Below, piece by piece: positions 19,757-29,337 of a DNA stretch of 64,000 nucleotides. Within the stretch, counting starts at the first letter, position 1. Each line of letters begins with the position of its first letter. The notes below the pieces were generated by a model. It was not told the origin of the DNA. It saw only the letters and a program-made list of their open reading frames with translations, and did no database searches. The DNA comes from DASPLX01 sp035627375 (lineage in GTDB: Bacteria; Pseudomonadota; Gammaproteobacteria; Burkholderiales; Burkholderiaceae_D): the NCBI GenBank assembly GCA_035627375.1, contig DASPLX010000005.1, positions 5,109-69,108 of the forward strand, read 5' to 3'. Both the position numbers and the translations under genes were made by a program.

Positions 19757-21199
19757 TTACTCTTTCCGATTCAAATATGCATCCACGGATTGCCGGAGGC
19801 AGGCGACGGACACGTCCGAACCCGGAACCGGGGTATCGTCCCGCAGCGCCGCGAGCAAATCGGCAACGGCCTTGAAGTGCCGCACAGCGTCGTGCCGCCT
19901 GTTCCGTAAGGCGTGCAGCGCGCCCATCCAGTAATGGGCGAGAATGCAATCCGGCTGGAGATATAGTACGCGCTTCAAATTGCGCGATGCTTCCATATCG
20001 TTCCCGGCTTCCATCGCGACGATCGCCTTCGCCCGGTAAAGCGCGGCGCTCTGGTCGCCGGCTTGCAGCTGCTGATCGAGAACGCGCATCGCGGCGGCGG
20101 CGTCGCCGGCATTTGCTAGCGCATGCGCATGCGCGATGGCTTCCTGTTCGGTAGTCGGACCGGCGTCCAGCCTGGCGGCTTTCCGGCCAGGCATCTTCGG
20201 CGGTTGCGCCGTCACTCGCGGCAGGCGTCCGGCCGGACCGCGTCCTGAGTCGGATGCCGGGGCCGACATGCGTCGGACGCCGGCGGGTTTTTCTGCCGCG
20301 CCGTCCGGCGCCGATGCAGGATGCAGCTTGCCTTCCTCCCCCGGGACATTCTTGCGAAAACAGACAACGTCGGGGCGGCAATGCGGCGAAAATCCGGGAA
20401 ACCGCTCGAAGGATGCTTCGCTCACGCCGACAATTAGCAAGCCTCCTTCGACCAGGCACTGGCGGAAGCGATCGATCGCCGCCGCTGTCTGCGCCCGAGA
20501 GAAATACATCAAGACGTTGCGGCAGAAAATAATGTCGACGGCTTGCGTACGCGTTGCCGGAGAGGGGAAGACCGGCTTGGCGAGATTCAGCTCGGCGAAA
20601 TTTACCATTTCCCGGACTTGATCGCTGATGCGAAACAAACCGTCGTCAGTTTCGGAAAAGTGCCGCGATTTGAGCGGCGGCTTCGGGCCGCGGAACGACC
20701 ATTGGCGGTACGTCCCGACGCGGGCGATCTCGAGATTGTCGGAATTGAGGTCTGTGCCCAGTATCGAGATTCGCTCGGGTCCGAGTTCGGGAACCCTATC
20801 CAGCAGCGTCATGGCGATCGAATAGGGTTCTTCTCCCGTGCAGCAACCGGCGCTCCAGATGCACAACTTCCTGCCTGCGGCCCGGAATTGCTCCAGGTGC
20901 CGGCGCGCATAATCGCACACCAGGTCCAGGGCTCGCGGTTCGCGAAAGAAATATGTTTCCCTGACCGTCAAGTAACGTGCGCACAGTTCGGTCTTTTGCG
21001 TCGTCCAGGGGCCGCCGAGCAGCCAGTCGACGCAAGATCGCGTATCGGCAAAGGCCTGCAAACGCGCCATCTTGGCGACGGCAAGCATCAGATCGTGACG
21101 CTTCGCGGCCGGAAAGGATAGTCCGGTCTCCGTCTCGATTCTGGCGGCCAGATCCATCGTGCGGTCCGGGGCCTCGATCATGCCTTGAGCGCTACTCAT
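19757..21199 (-). CDS. cheR: CheR methyltransferase with TPR tail (WspC-like)
   Basis: A SAM-dependent protein-glutamate methyltransferase of about 480 residues. The CheR core shows TVRETYFFREP, the SAM site WSAGCCTGEEPYSIAM, LGTDLNSDNLEIA and FCRNVLMYF. The C-terminal 170 residues contain tetratricopeptide repeats (AKAIVAMEAGNDMEASRNLK, LHALRNRRHDAVRHF), as in WspC and FrzF. Start ATG 21199 (MSSAQGM) overlaps the preceding cheW stop by 8 bp; an ATG 15 bases later is an alternative. Confidence 0.9.
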   Translation of the reverse strand: MSSAQGMIEAPDRTMDLAARIETETGLSFPAAKRHDLMLAVAKMARLQAFADTRSCVDWLLGGPWTTQKTELCARYLTVRETYFFREPRALDLVCDYARRHLEQFRAAGRKLCIWSAGCCTGEEPYSIAMTLLDRVPELGPERISILGTDLNSDNLEIARVGTYRQWSFRGPKPPLKSRHFSETDDGLFRISDQVREMVNFAELNLAKPVFPSPATRTQAVDIIFCRNVLMYFSRAQTAAAIDRFRQCLVEGGLLIVGVSEASFERFPGFSPHCRPDVVCFRKNVPGEEGKLHPASAPDGAAEKPAGVRRMSAPASDSGRGPAGRLPRVTAQPPKMPGRKAARLDAGPTTEQEAIAHAHALANAGDAAAAMRVLDQQLQAGDQSAALYRAKAIVAMEAGNDMEASRNLKRVLYLQPDCILAHYWMGALHALRNRRHDAVRHFKAVADLLAALRDDTPVPGSDVSVACLRQSVDAYLNRKE

Positions 21200-21653
21200 G
21201 CCGCTTCCTGTCCAGCGCAGCGGCAAGGGACAATTTTTCTTCTTCCAGAAAGAACTTCTCCGGCGAGACGATAATGCTCAAGCCGTCCTCGAGCCGCACG
21301 ACGGCATCGATATAGTCCGCCGCGCCGATTTCTTTGGGCACGCGCGTCAACGTGCTCGGATCAAGTCTCATGACGCCATGCACGCGATCGACAAGCAAGC
21401 CGAGCGCGAGTCCCGACACTTCGATAACCAAAAGTCGCTGAAAGGCCCGGATGCCTGACAACGGCAGACCGACGCGCTTGAAGAAATCGACAACAGTAAT
21501 CACTTCGCCGGCAACATTGAGAATACCGAGAACGATGTCCGGCGCTCCGGGAAGTCGTGTCGGTTGCGCGCTGTGGAGCACACGCCGCACGGAATGAAGC
21601 GGCAGCGCAAATCGATGAGCGCGGCATTCGAATTCGACCAATGTCATTTGCAT
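21192..21653 (-). CDS. cheW: CheW-type adaptor (WspB-like), first gene of operon
   Basis: A 153-residue single CheW domain (FALPLHSVRRVLHS, LPGAPDIVLGILNVAGEVI, LGLLVDRVHGVMRLD). It is the most upstream gene of the seven-gene chemosensory operon. It overlaps cheR by 8 bp. Confidence 0.88.
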   Translation of the reverse strand: MQMTLVEFECRAHRFALPLHSVRRVLHSAQPTRLPGAPDIVLGILNVAGEVITVVDFFKRVGLPLSGIRAFQRLLVIEVSGLALGLLVDRVHGVMRLDPSTLTRVPKEIGAADYIDAVVRLEDGLSIIVSPEKFFLEEEKLSLAAALDRKRHE

Positions 21654-21829
21654 GTCTCTCGCATCGATTCAAGTGGTGCCCATGGCGCCCGGCATCCTGG
21701 CTGAACCGCTCTATCGTTTCGGGATGATGTCGTATATGCAAGCGCGCTGAAGGCTCGTTCATCCGAAGCGAGAATTCCGTCTCGGGTCATCATATTCAAA
21801 ACGCTCAATGGAAACAATATCGGCAAATT

Positions 21830-22307
21830 ATCGTTGGAGCCCGTTTTGAAAATTCGTCTTGAGCGAATAGCTGCTTGAGAAGTTGGGCTCCGACGGCGGC
21901 GCAAATCCACGCTTCCAAGATATCGACACGATGCTCATAGTCCCGTATGTGATGCTTGCGACCGGCCGCCTTCTTGCCGCAGTCGTGGCCGCGTTGCGCG
22001 GCGCCAGGCGCCTTCGCTTTTGCTGTCGAGCACGTGCTCGTCACGGCCGCTGCTCTTACGGTCCATCATCAACGCTATATCGCGGATCAACCGGAACAGC
22101 AAGCGGGCCACGAGACGTCGGACCGCCAGTACACGGTTTGCCGTGGCGGAAAGTCACGCGGCCACATGCGCCACTCGCATCCCGAGCGAACCAGATACCG
22201 GATCGCATTGATGATTTCGTGAAAGACCGCCGATCGCCGTCGGCCGACTCGCGCCGCTCCCTGCATCAATGGCGCAATCAGCGCCCACTCATGATCCGTC
22301 GCATGCA
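21830..22307 (-). pseudogene. IS5-type transposase remnant
   Basis: Fragments in at least two minus-strand frames match an IS5-family (DUF4096 type) transposase. The N-terminal block is HATDHEWALIAPLM, then AIRYLVRSGCEWRMWPRDFP (about 22307-22090). A later fragment in another frame has GKKAAGRKHH (about 21990-21950). Frameshifts and loss of the catalytic middle make it non-functional. No clear terminal repeats were found. Confidence 0.7.
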
Positions 22308-22724
22308 CGTTCGAGCGAGAATGGATGCAGCGCAAGGCGCGGCGCTCAGGCTGGGGGCACGCGACGCAACACCGCGCTGCGTCCTCCCCGCCTGAACCAT
22401 TCGGGCAGCCCGGAAGCCGGCCGTCTACGTGGTTGCGGGGGCGCCTAGTCCTCCTTGCCGTAGCACCGCTGCGACGCGTCGCCGCACCTGGCATGCGACC
22501 GGTCTCCGTGGCTGCGGGCATGCCAAACCGATACTGAACAAGCTCTTAAAAGTAACGACGGATTCGCCGCCAACAGTGTAAATCCGCACGGTCTTGCCCT
22601 TTTCATAATTTCGAAATAGCTCCGATTTCCCCGTCTTTTCCCCGCCTGGTCCGCCTGCCGGGCTCCCGATAATGCCAACTAGAACAGGCATATGTCGCCT
22701 GCAGATATCGAGCGGGAGTCCGGT

Positions 22725-25700
22725 ATGGAAACGAATCAGGCATTGCGCAACACTCTCTCACGCGGCGTCCCGGACGACGAGGTGGCCGACGGCTTGGGCA
22801 TGCCGGGCGAGCCGGGCAGTGCGACCGGCGTCGACCTGAAATCCATCCGCGAAGCCATCGCCCGCGTCGAAGCAGAGGCCAAGGCCACCGTCGCCGCGGA
22901 AAACCGCGCGCTGGCCGAGGCGCGCGCCCGGACGCTGGCCGAGGAACGCGCCCGCGCCGATGCCGCCGCCGCCGCCGAAGCCTATAAGAATGCCAAGGCC
23001 GCCGAGGAAGCGATCCTGCTGAGCCGGGCCAAGCTGGAAGCCGAGCGCAAGGCGCGCGCCGCCAGCGAGGCGCGCACGGTGGCGATGAACAAGGAAATCG
23101 CCGAGCTGCGCGCCCGCACCGAAGCCGATACCGAGGCCAGCAAGATCGCCATCGAGCGCGCCCGTTCCGAAGCGCAGGCGCGCAAGCAGGCGGCGGAATT
23201 GATCGTGACCGAATCCGAGCTGGCTGCGCGCGCCGCCGAGGCGGCCCAGAGCTTGGAGCGGGAGTCCGAGCAGGTGCGGCGCCAGACCGCCGAACGGATC
23301 GCGGCGGCGGAAGCGGCGCGCATGGAAGCCGAGGCGCGCGCCCGCGCGGAAGCGCGCATGGCCGAGATCGCCCGCGCCCGCGAACAGCAGGAGCGCGAAG
23401 CGCGCGAGAGCGCGGAAAACCGCAGCGCGGCCGAACAGCAGGCGCGCCAGCTGGCAGCCGAGCGCGAGCGCGCAGAAGCATTGGCGCTGGAATCGGCGCT
23501 GAATCGCGCGCCGGTCGAGGTCAGTGCGCGCGAAGAGGCGCGCATCCGCGCCTTGACCGAGCAGGAACAGGAAGCCATCGCCCGCGCGCGCGCCGAGTCC
23601 GAGCGCAGGGCCCTGGAGAGCATTCGCTTGCGCCTGGAAGCCGATCGCGAGCTGGAAGAGGCGGCGAAGCGCCGCGCTCACGTCGAAAGCCTGGCAGCCG
23701 TGACGGCGGCCGCGCGGCGCGAGGCGGAGGAGCGGGTGCGCGCCGCCACTGAAGCGCGCATCCAGGTCGAACGTCAATTGCAATCGTCGGCCATCGCGCG
23801 CGTCGAAGCGGAGTGCCAGGCCGATGCCCAGGCGCGTGCCCGGCTGGCGGCGGAAGAGCGCGCCGCCGAGGAAGCGCGCCAGCGCGCCCTGGCCGAAGAA
23901 CAAGCCGCCGCTGCGGCCTTGGCGCGCCAGAAGGAAGAGGAGCGCGCTCATCAGTTGGCCGCCGAACGCGCCGAGATCGAGCAGGAGGCGGCGCGCATGG
24001 CCGCCATGCGCGCCGCGACCGAGCAAGAGGCGCTGGCCCTTGCCGCAGAGCAGGCGGAACTGCAGCGCAAGGCAGCCGATACCGCCACCCAGAAGGCGCG
24101 CAAGGCCCTCGAACTGGCGCGCGCCGAGCAGGAACGGGCCGAGGCCGAGAAGGCGGCGCTGGGCGCGTTGCAGGACAAGCTGCGCGCCGAGGAAGCGGCG
24201 ATCGCCGAAGCCCGGGCGCGCGCCGAAGCCGAGCATGAGCAGACCGAAGTGCTGCGTTTGCGCGAGGAGGCCGAGCGCAATGCCCGCATCGCGGAGGAAA
24301 CCGAATGCGCGGCGCTGAAGCTGCAGGTCGCCAAGGCGGCCGAGCAGACCGAATTGAAGGCACAGGCCGCGCAGGCGGCCTTGCAGAAGGCGAAGGAAGC
24401 GGTGGAGCTGGCGCGTGTCCAGCGCCAGCGCGCGCGCGACGAGCAGGCCGCGCTCGAGGCCTTGCAGCAGAAGCTGCAGGAAGAGCGCCAGCGCGCCGAG
24501 GCCGTGCAGCGGATCCTGAAGACGACCCAGGAAAAACTCGAGAGCGAGCAAGCTGCGCGCGTCGAAGCCGAGGCACGCATGCGCGCCGAGCAGGAGCAGT
24601 CCGAACTGGCGCGGCGGCGCGCGCAGGCCGAGCGCGAGGCCCGCGCTGCGCGCGAAGCGGAATGCACGGCGGCTCGCCATACGCTCGAACAGATCAAGAC
24701 CAAGGTCGATATGCAGCGCCAGGCCGCGCGCATGGCCTTGAAGAAGGCGCGCGACACGGTCGAACTGGCGCGCATCGAACGCGAGCGCGCGCAGGCGGAA
24801 CAGCAAGCGGTGCAGGCGCTCCAGGACAAGATCCGGGCCGAGGAAACCGCGCGCGCCGCCGCCGAGGCGCGCGAGCGCAGCGATCGCGAGCTTGCGCAGT
24901 TGGCCCGGGCGCGCGAGCAGGCCGAGCGCGAAGCCCGCGCCGCGCAGGAGGCGAAGTGCGAGGCGGAACGCCTGGCCGTGCAAAAAGCCGCCGAACATGC
25001 GGAAGCGCAGCGCCAGGCCGCGGAACTCGCCGAGCGTCGCGCCGAACAGGCGATCGCGCTGGCGCGTACGGAGCAAGAGCGCGCCGATGCCGAATTGCAG
25101 GCCTTGGAGGCGTTGCAAGCCAAGCTGAGCGCCGAGCAGGCCGCACGCGAGGAAGCCGCCGCGCATGCGCGCGCCGACCGCGAGCACGCCGAGCTGTCGC
25201 AGGCGCGCGCCGAGGCTGAACGCCAAGAGCGCCTGGCTCTCGAAGCCAAGTGCGCGGCCGAGCAGCTGGAATTGCGGAAGGCGGAAGAACAGGCCGAGGC
25301 CCGGCGCCAGGCGGCGCAAGCCGCGGAGCAGCGGGCGCGGCAAGCCGCCGAACTGGCGCGTGTCGAGCGCGAGCGCGCCGATGCCGAGCAGGAGACGCTG
25401 GCGCTGCTGGAGCGCCATCTGGAGACCGAGCAGGCCAAGCTGGAGGCGCAGCGGAAAGCGCATGCTGCGGCCCAAGAGAAACTGGCGGCCGACGAGGCCG
25501 CGTGCAGCGAGGCGCAGGCGCGTGCCGAGGCCGATCTGGAATATGCGGCGACCGTGCGGGAGCGCGAGCAAGCCGAGCGCGATGCCCGCGCCGCCGCCGA
25601 AGCTTGCCTGGCTGTGGAAAAGCTCATGCTGGAGAAGGCGGCGGAACAAGCCGAAGCGCAACGCCAGGCGGCCGAACTGGCCGAAGCCAAGGCGCGCGAA

Positions 25701-26423
25701 GCGGTCGACCTGGCGCGCGTCGAAAGCGCCCGCGTCAAGGCCGAGCAAGAGGCGCTGGAAGCCCTGCAGGAGAAGCTGCGTGCCGAGGTAGCGGCGCTAG
25801 CGGAAGCCGAGGTCCGCGCCGCCGCCGAACGCGAAGCGGCCGAACTGGCCAACGAACGCCTGTCGATCGAAACCGCGATGCGCAAGGCGGAAGAGGAGCG
25901 CTTGGCGGCGGAGAAGCGTGCGATCGAGGCGGCTCTCGAGTTGCGCGCCGCCGAGGAACAGGCCGCCGTACAGGCCGACGAAGCGCGCGCCAAATACGAA
26001 CGCGAGGAAGCCGATGCCAGGGCGGCCGCCAAGGAATTGATCGAACGCATGTCGCGCGGCGGCAAGGAATTCGTCGATTGGCGCGCGCGCGCGCAATCGG
26101 TGCTGGCCGACGCCCCTGCCGACGTCGATGCCGGCCGCAGGCCGCGCAAGTCGTTGGCGACGGCCATCGCCAGCGTGATCCTGACCGTCGGTTTCGCCGG
26201 CGCGCTGGCCTGGAACGGCATGGGGGATGTCCTGGCCCGGCTGCCGGGCGGCGCGGCGCCGGCCGTCGTCCATGCCGGCACGCCCCTGACCGAAACGAAA
26301 TTGCAAATGTCCTATGAGTTGCAGCGGGCGCCGGCGGCGGCCGTCGAAGCGCAGGCCCCGGAAGCGATCGGTCCGCTCGCGGCGGGCCTGAGCGGAGGCG
26401 AGCCGCCGAAGAACATCGAGTAG
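22725..26423 (+). CDS. Giant Ala/Glu/Arg-rich coiled-coil membrane protein
   Basis: About 1232 residues, nearly all predicted alpha-helical coiled coil rich in A, E, R, Q and K. Residues about 456-1047 form six tandem repeats (five complete of 98 or 119 residues, one partial), all whole multiples of seven. One transmembrane helix follows near residues 1145-1163 (LATAIASVILTVGFAGALAW), with a short C-terminal tail of about 70 residues. No signal peptide is seen, so the long rod is predicted to be cytoplasmic and anchored by a tail helix. ATG 22725 is preferred because GGGAG lies about 6 bases upstream; ATG 22692 is in frame and possible. Function is unknown; a structural or scaffold role is inferred. 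Downstream genes concern peptidoglycan (L,D-transpeptidase). Confidence 0.75.
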   Translation: METNQALRNTLSRGVPDDEVADGLGMPGEPGSATGVDLKSIREAIARVEAEAKATVAAENRALAEARARTLAEERARADAAAAAEAYKNAKAAEEAILLSRAKLEAERKARAASEARTVAMNKEIAELRARTEADTEASKIAIERARSEAQARKQAAELIVTESELAARAAEAAQSLERESEQVRRQTAERIAAAEAARMEAEARARAEARMAEIARAREQQEREARESAENRSAAEQQARQLAAERERAEALALESALNRAPVEVSAREEARIRALTEQEQEAIARARAESERRALESIRLRLEADRELEEAAKRRAHVESLAAVTAAARREAEERVRAATEARIQVERQLQSSAIARVEAECQADAQARARLAAEERAAEEARQRALAEEQAAAAALARQKEEERAHQLAAERAEIEQEAARMAAMRAATEQEALALAAEQAELQRKAADTATQKARKALELARAEQERAEAEKAALGALQDKLRAEEAAIAEARARAEAEHEQTEVLRLREEAERNARIAEETECAALKLQVAKAAEQTELKAQAAQAALQKAKEAVELARVQRQRARDEQAALEALQQKLQEERQRAEAVQRILKTTQEKLESEQAARVEAEARMRAEQEQSELARRRAQAEREARAAREAECTAARHTLEQIKTKVDMQRQAARMALKKARDTVELARIERERAQAEQQAVQALQDKIRAEETARAAAEARERSDRELAQLARAREQAEREARAAQEAKCEAERLAVQKAAEHAEAQRQAAELAERRAEQAIALARTEQERADAELQALEALQAKLSAEQAAREEAAAHARADREHAELSQARAEAERQERLALEAKCAAEQLELRKAEEQAEARRQAAQAAEQRARQAAELARVERERADAEQETLALLERHLETEQAKLEAQRKAHAAAQEKLAADEAACSEAQARAEADLEYAATVREREQAERDARAAAEACLAVEKLMLEKAAEQAEAQRQAAELAEAKAREAVDLARVESARVKAEQEALEALQEKLRAEVAALAEAEVRAAAEREAAELANERLSIETAMRKAEEERLAAEKRAIEAALELRAAEEQAAVQADEARAKYEREEADARAAAKELIERMSRGGKEFVDWRARAQSVLADAPADVDAGRRPRKSLATAIASVILTVGFAGALAWNGMGDVLARLPGGAAPAVVHAGTPLTETKLQMSYELQRAPAAAVEAQAPEAIGPLAAGLSGGEPPKNIE
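24090..25865 (+). repeat. Tandem in-frame coding repeats (98- and 119-residue units)
   Basis: Units start at 24090, 24384, 24741, 25035, 25329 and 25686. Units 1, 3 and 4 are 98 codons; units 2 and 5 are 119 codons with a 21-codon insertion at the same place; unit 6 is partial. Each unit starts with a (Q/K/R/A)-(K/R)-A-x5-LAR pattern and carries a Cys near unit position 73. Confidence 0.8.
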
Positions 26424-26606
26424 CGCCGATCGAGATAGCGATCGTCGAATCGCCCGGCCGTCGCCATGGACGCCGGGCGATTCGCCGTTTACGCGGGTCG
26501 TGCTCGCCGCGCGACGTCGAATGCGGACGCAAATCCAGCCCGCGGCGCTCATTCCGGGAGTGTTCGCGGCTATACTGTAGCCTTTGTTTTCGCAGCCCAG
26601 GATCAG

Positions 26607-27761
26607 ATGAACAATATGTCCCGTAAATCGTCCACTCCATCGAATGCCGGCTGGCGCCGCGCGTGGAGCAGTTCCTTCGCCGTGACCAGCCTGCTGGCGG
26701 CCTTGTCGGCGGCCCCGGCGTTCGCCGACGAGGCGGCCGACGTCTCGAAGCTGCTGCGCGGCGGACAGTTGGCCGAGGCGATGAGCAAGGCCGATGCGTT
26801 CCTGGCCCAGCATCCGCGCGACGCCCAGATGCGTTTCCTGAAAGGCGTGATCCTGACGGAGCAGAACAAGCAGAACGAGGCGATCGCCATCTTCACCAAG
26901 CTGACCGAAGACTTCCCCGATCTTCCCGAGCCGTACAACAATCTCGCCGTGCTGTATGCCGCTTCCGGTCAGTACGACAAGGCGCGCGGCGCGCTGGAAA
27001 ACGCGATCCGCACCAATCCTTCGTACGCGACCGCCTATGAAAACCTCGGCGACGTGCATGCGAAGCTGGCCAGCCAGGCCTACGACAAGGCCTTGCAGCT
27101 CGATTCCGGCAACAGCGCGGCCAAGTCGAAGCTGACAATGCTGCGCTCGCTGACCGTGGCGGGCAGCAAAGGCGGCGCGCCAGCGGCCGCCGCCAAGACA
27201 CCGGCGCCGGTCGTCGTGGCCCAGGCGCCGAAGACGGCCGCCCCGGCGCCTGCGGTGCCGGCCGCCGCGACCGCGCCGGCCGCGCAAAAGCCCGCCGTGG
27301 CGCCAGCTCCGGCCCCGGCCACATTGCCGCCGGTCGCCGCCGCCAAGCCGGAACCGGCCAAGGCCGCCTCCGAGCCCAAGCCGGCCGCCAAGCCCGCCAA
27401 GCCGGCCAACGACGGCGAAGCCGAGCGCACCGAGGTGCTCAATGTCGTGCATGCCTGGGCCAAGTCGTGGAGCGCCAGGGACGTCAAGGGTTACCTGAAC
27501 CACTATGCCAACGACTTCCAGACGCCGAACGGCGAATCGCGCAAGGCCTGGGCCGCCGAGCGCGAATCGCGCATCGCCGGCAAGGGCCGCATCAGCGTCA
27601 AGATCGAAGCGCCGAGCGTCTCTATCGAGGGCAACACCGCTACGGTAAAATTCCGTCAGAATTACGTTTCGGACCGCCTGACCGCCGCCAGCCGCAAGAC
27701 GCTGGTCTTGGCGAAGCAGGGCGGCAGGTGGCAAATCAAGCAGGAACGCACGGGTAACTGA
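26607..27761 (+). CDS. Exported TPR protein with Cds6/SnoaL-like C-terminal domain
   Basis: The 384-residue protein has a signal peptide ending near APAFA. Tetratricopeptide repeats occupy about residues 40-180 (GVILTEQNKQNEAIAIFTKL, NLAVLYAASGQYDKARGALE). A low-complexity Ala/Pro/Lys linker (about 190-270) follows, then a NTF2/SnoaL-like domain (about 275-384, VVHAWAKSWSARDVKGYLNH). The same kind of C-terminal domain ends the L,D-transpeptidase encoded directly after it with a 1-bp overlap (TGATG), so the two are a functional pair. Start ATG 26607 follows AGGA by 6 bases. A periplasmic envelope role is inferred. Confidence 0.85.
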   Translation: MNNMSRKSSTPSNAGWRRAWSSSFAVTSLLAALSAAPAFADEAADVSKLLRGGQLAEAMSKADAFLAQHPRDAQMRFLKGVILTEQNKQNEAIAIFTKLTEDFPDLPEPYNNLAVLYAASGQYDKARGALENAIRTNPSYATAYENLGDVHAKLASQAYDKALQLDSGNSAAKSKLTMLRSLTVAGSKGGAPAAAAKTPAPVVVAQAPKTAAPAPAVPAAATAPAAQKPAVAPAPAPATLPPVAAAKPEPAKAASEPKPAAKPAKPANDGEAERTEVLNVVHAWAKSWSARDVKGYLNHYANDFQTPNGESRKAWAAERESRIAGKGRISVKIEAPSVSIEGNTATVKFRQNYVSDRLTAASRKTLVLAKQGGRWQIKQERTGN

Positions 27762-29038
27762 TGTTTCGTTTTCAAGTACCGGCACGCTCGCGGCGCAGTC
27801 CGCCCGGCCGCGCCGCTGTGTTCGGCATATCGTGCCTGCTCTTGGGAAGCAGCCTGGCCGTTTCGCCGCCATCGATAGCGAAAAGGCATGCTCCCGCGGC
27901 CTCCGCGCCGGCAACTGCCGCGGCGCAGAAGCCGGACCCGGAAGCGCTGCTGATCGAGGTCTACAAGGCAATCGGCGCCAACCGCCTGCGCGACGCGGAG
28001 GCCAAGGCCGACGCGCTGGTGCAAGCCTATCCGAACTTCCGGCTCGGCCACCTGATCCGCGGCGACCTGCATCTGATGCATACCCGGCCGGTCACGACCT
28101 TCGGCGCGGTGAACAGCCCCGGCGGCCCGGACGACAAGCTCAAGAACCTGCGCGAAGAGGCGATGGTGCGCTTGAAGTCGCTGCGCGAGCGTCCCGACCC
28201 GGATCTCGTCCCGCGCGCCATCCTGCAGCTGCGCGAAGACCAGAAGCGCGCCCTGGTGGTCGATGCCAAGCGTTCGCGCCTGTACGTCTACGAGAACCAG
28301 GGCGGCCAATTGCGGCTCGTCACCGACTACTACGTCAGCCAGGGCAAATACGGCGTCAACAAGGTCAAGGCCGGCGACCAAAGGACGCCGATCGGCGTGT
28401 ACTACATCACCAGCCGCTTGCCGGGCGCGCGCTTGCCCGATTTCTACGGCACCGGCGCCTTGCCGCTCAATTATCCGAACGAGTGGGACAAGCTCAACGG
28501 CCGCAGCGGGTCCGGCATCTGGCTGCACGGCACGCCGTCGGACAGCTATAGCCGTCCGCCGCTGTCGTCCGACGGCTGCGTGGTGCTGACCAATCCCGAT
28601 CTCAACAAGCTCTACAACTCGGTCGAACCCGGCAAGACGCCGGTTGTCATCAGCGACCGCGTAGAATTCGTCAACAAGACCAAGTGGAACAACGACCGCA
28701 GCGTCGCCGCCAAGGTGGTCGACGAATGGCGCCGCGATTTCGAGAGCATGAATATGCCGAAGCTGCTCGAGAATTACTCGAACCGCTTCAAGTCCGAACG
28801 CGGCGACGACGTCGTCAGCTGGGTCGCGCGCCAGCAGAAGCCGTACAAGGGCATCCGCAATCTCACGATCAGCCTGCGCGACATGACCCTGTTCCTGTAT
28901 CCCGGCCGGGACGACCTGATCGTCAGCACCTTCACCGAGGAAGCCACCGCCGGCAAATTCCGGGGCATGGTTCGCAAGCGCCAGTATTGGGCCAAGGAAG
29001 GCGCGCGCTGGAAGATCGTGTCCGAAGCGAACCTGTAA
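27761..29038 (+). CDS. L,D-transpeptidase family protein (Cds6-type)
   Basis: The 425-residue protein has an N-terminal signal segment (FGISCLLLGSSLAVS). The YkuD catalytic domain (about 160-305) has ALVVDAKRSRLYVYE at its start, GIWLHGTPSD with the conserved His, and SSDGCVVLTN with the catalytic Cys; the usual HGC is DGC here. A NTF2/Cds6-like domain (about 315-425) ends the protein. L,D-transpeptidases form 3-3 crosslinks or attach proteins to peptidoglycan; which applies here cannot be told. It is translationally coupled to the upstream TPR gene. Confidence 0.88.
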   Translation: MFRFQVPARSRRSPPGRAAVFGISCLLLGSSLAVSPPSIAKRHAPAASAPATAAAQKPDPEALLIEVYKAIGANRLRDAEAKADALVQAYPNFRLGHLIRGDLHLMHTRPVTTFGAVNSPGGPDDKLKNLREEAMVRLKSLRERPDPDLVPRAILQLREDQKRALVVDAKRSRLYVYENQGGQLRLVTDYYVSQGKYGVNKVKAGDQRTPIGVYYITSRLPGARLPDFYGTGALPLNYPNEWDKLNGRSGSGIWLHGTPSDSYSRPPLSSDGCVVLTNPDLNKLYNSVEPGKTPVVISDRVEFVNKTKWNNDRSVAAKVVDEWRRDFESMNMPKLLENYSNRFKSERGDDVVSWVARQQKPYKGIRNLTISLRDMTLFLYPGRDDLIVSTFTEEATAGKFRGMVRKRQYWAKEGARWKIVSEANL

Positions 29039-29080
29039 TCCTCCCTCGCACCCTTTTTCGTCCGGCGACGTCGGCCTGCG

Positions 29081-29308
29081 TCAGGGTTGCCGGGACGCCG
29101 CGGCAGCCCTGGCGCGCGCATCCTCGATGGCCTTCAATGCCTTGGCCAAGCAGTCCAGCTGATATTGTCCCGACACCATCATGGTCGGCAGGCCGCAGGC
29201 ACGCACCGCCTTTTCCAGTTCACGCAGCGCGATCAATTCTTCGAGTTCGACTTGGGCTAGCGGCATGGCAGGGACGTATGGAAAGGCGGGAGAAGTTGCT
29301 CTAGACAT
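29081..29308 (-). CDS. Small hypothetical protein
   Basis: A 75-residue ORF beginning MSRATSPAFPYVP, with an amphipathic helical middle (QVELEELIALRELEKAVRAC) and an Ala/Arg-rich end. No domain is recognised. Its start codon lies inside a 40-bp hairpin repeat (29298-29337), and no good ribosome site is visible. It converges on the L,D-transpeptidase gene. Confidence 0.4.
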   Translation of the reverse strand: MSRATSPAFPYVPAMPLAQVELEELIALRELEKAVRACGLPTMMVSGQYQLDCLAKALKAIEDARARAAAASRQP

Positions 29309-29337
29309 GCAGGAGGGAATTTTGTTCCCAGCGGCAT
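29298..29337. repeat. 40-bp hairpin repeat, copy 1
   Basis: It contains GGGAAT-TTT-GTTCCC as a stem-loop and starts with GCTCTAGACATG. It matches the copy at 32747-32786 in 37 of 40 positions. Confidence 0.75.

Noticed and set aside
22758..25748. Very long antisense open frame opposite the coiled-coil gene
   Set aside because: It is Leu/Gly/Arg-rich low-complexity sequence forced by the GCx/GAx codons of the sense strand; no start signal or domain is visible.
24090..25865. CRISPR-like array or satellite DNA
   Set aside because: The repetition is in-frame protein-coding (coiled-coil units); no short identical repeats with spacers exist anywhere in the window.
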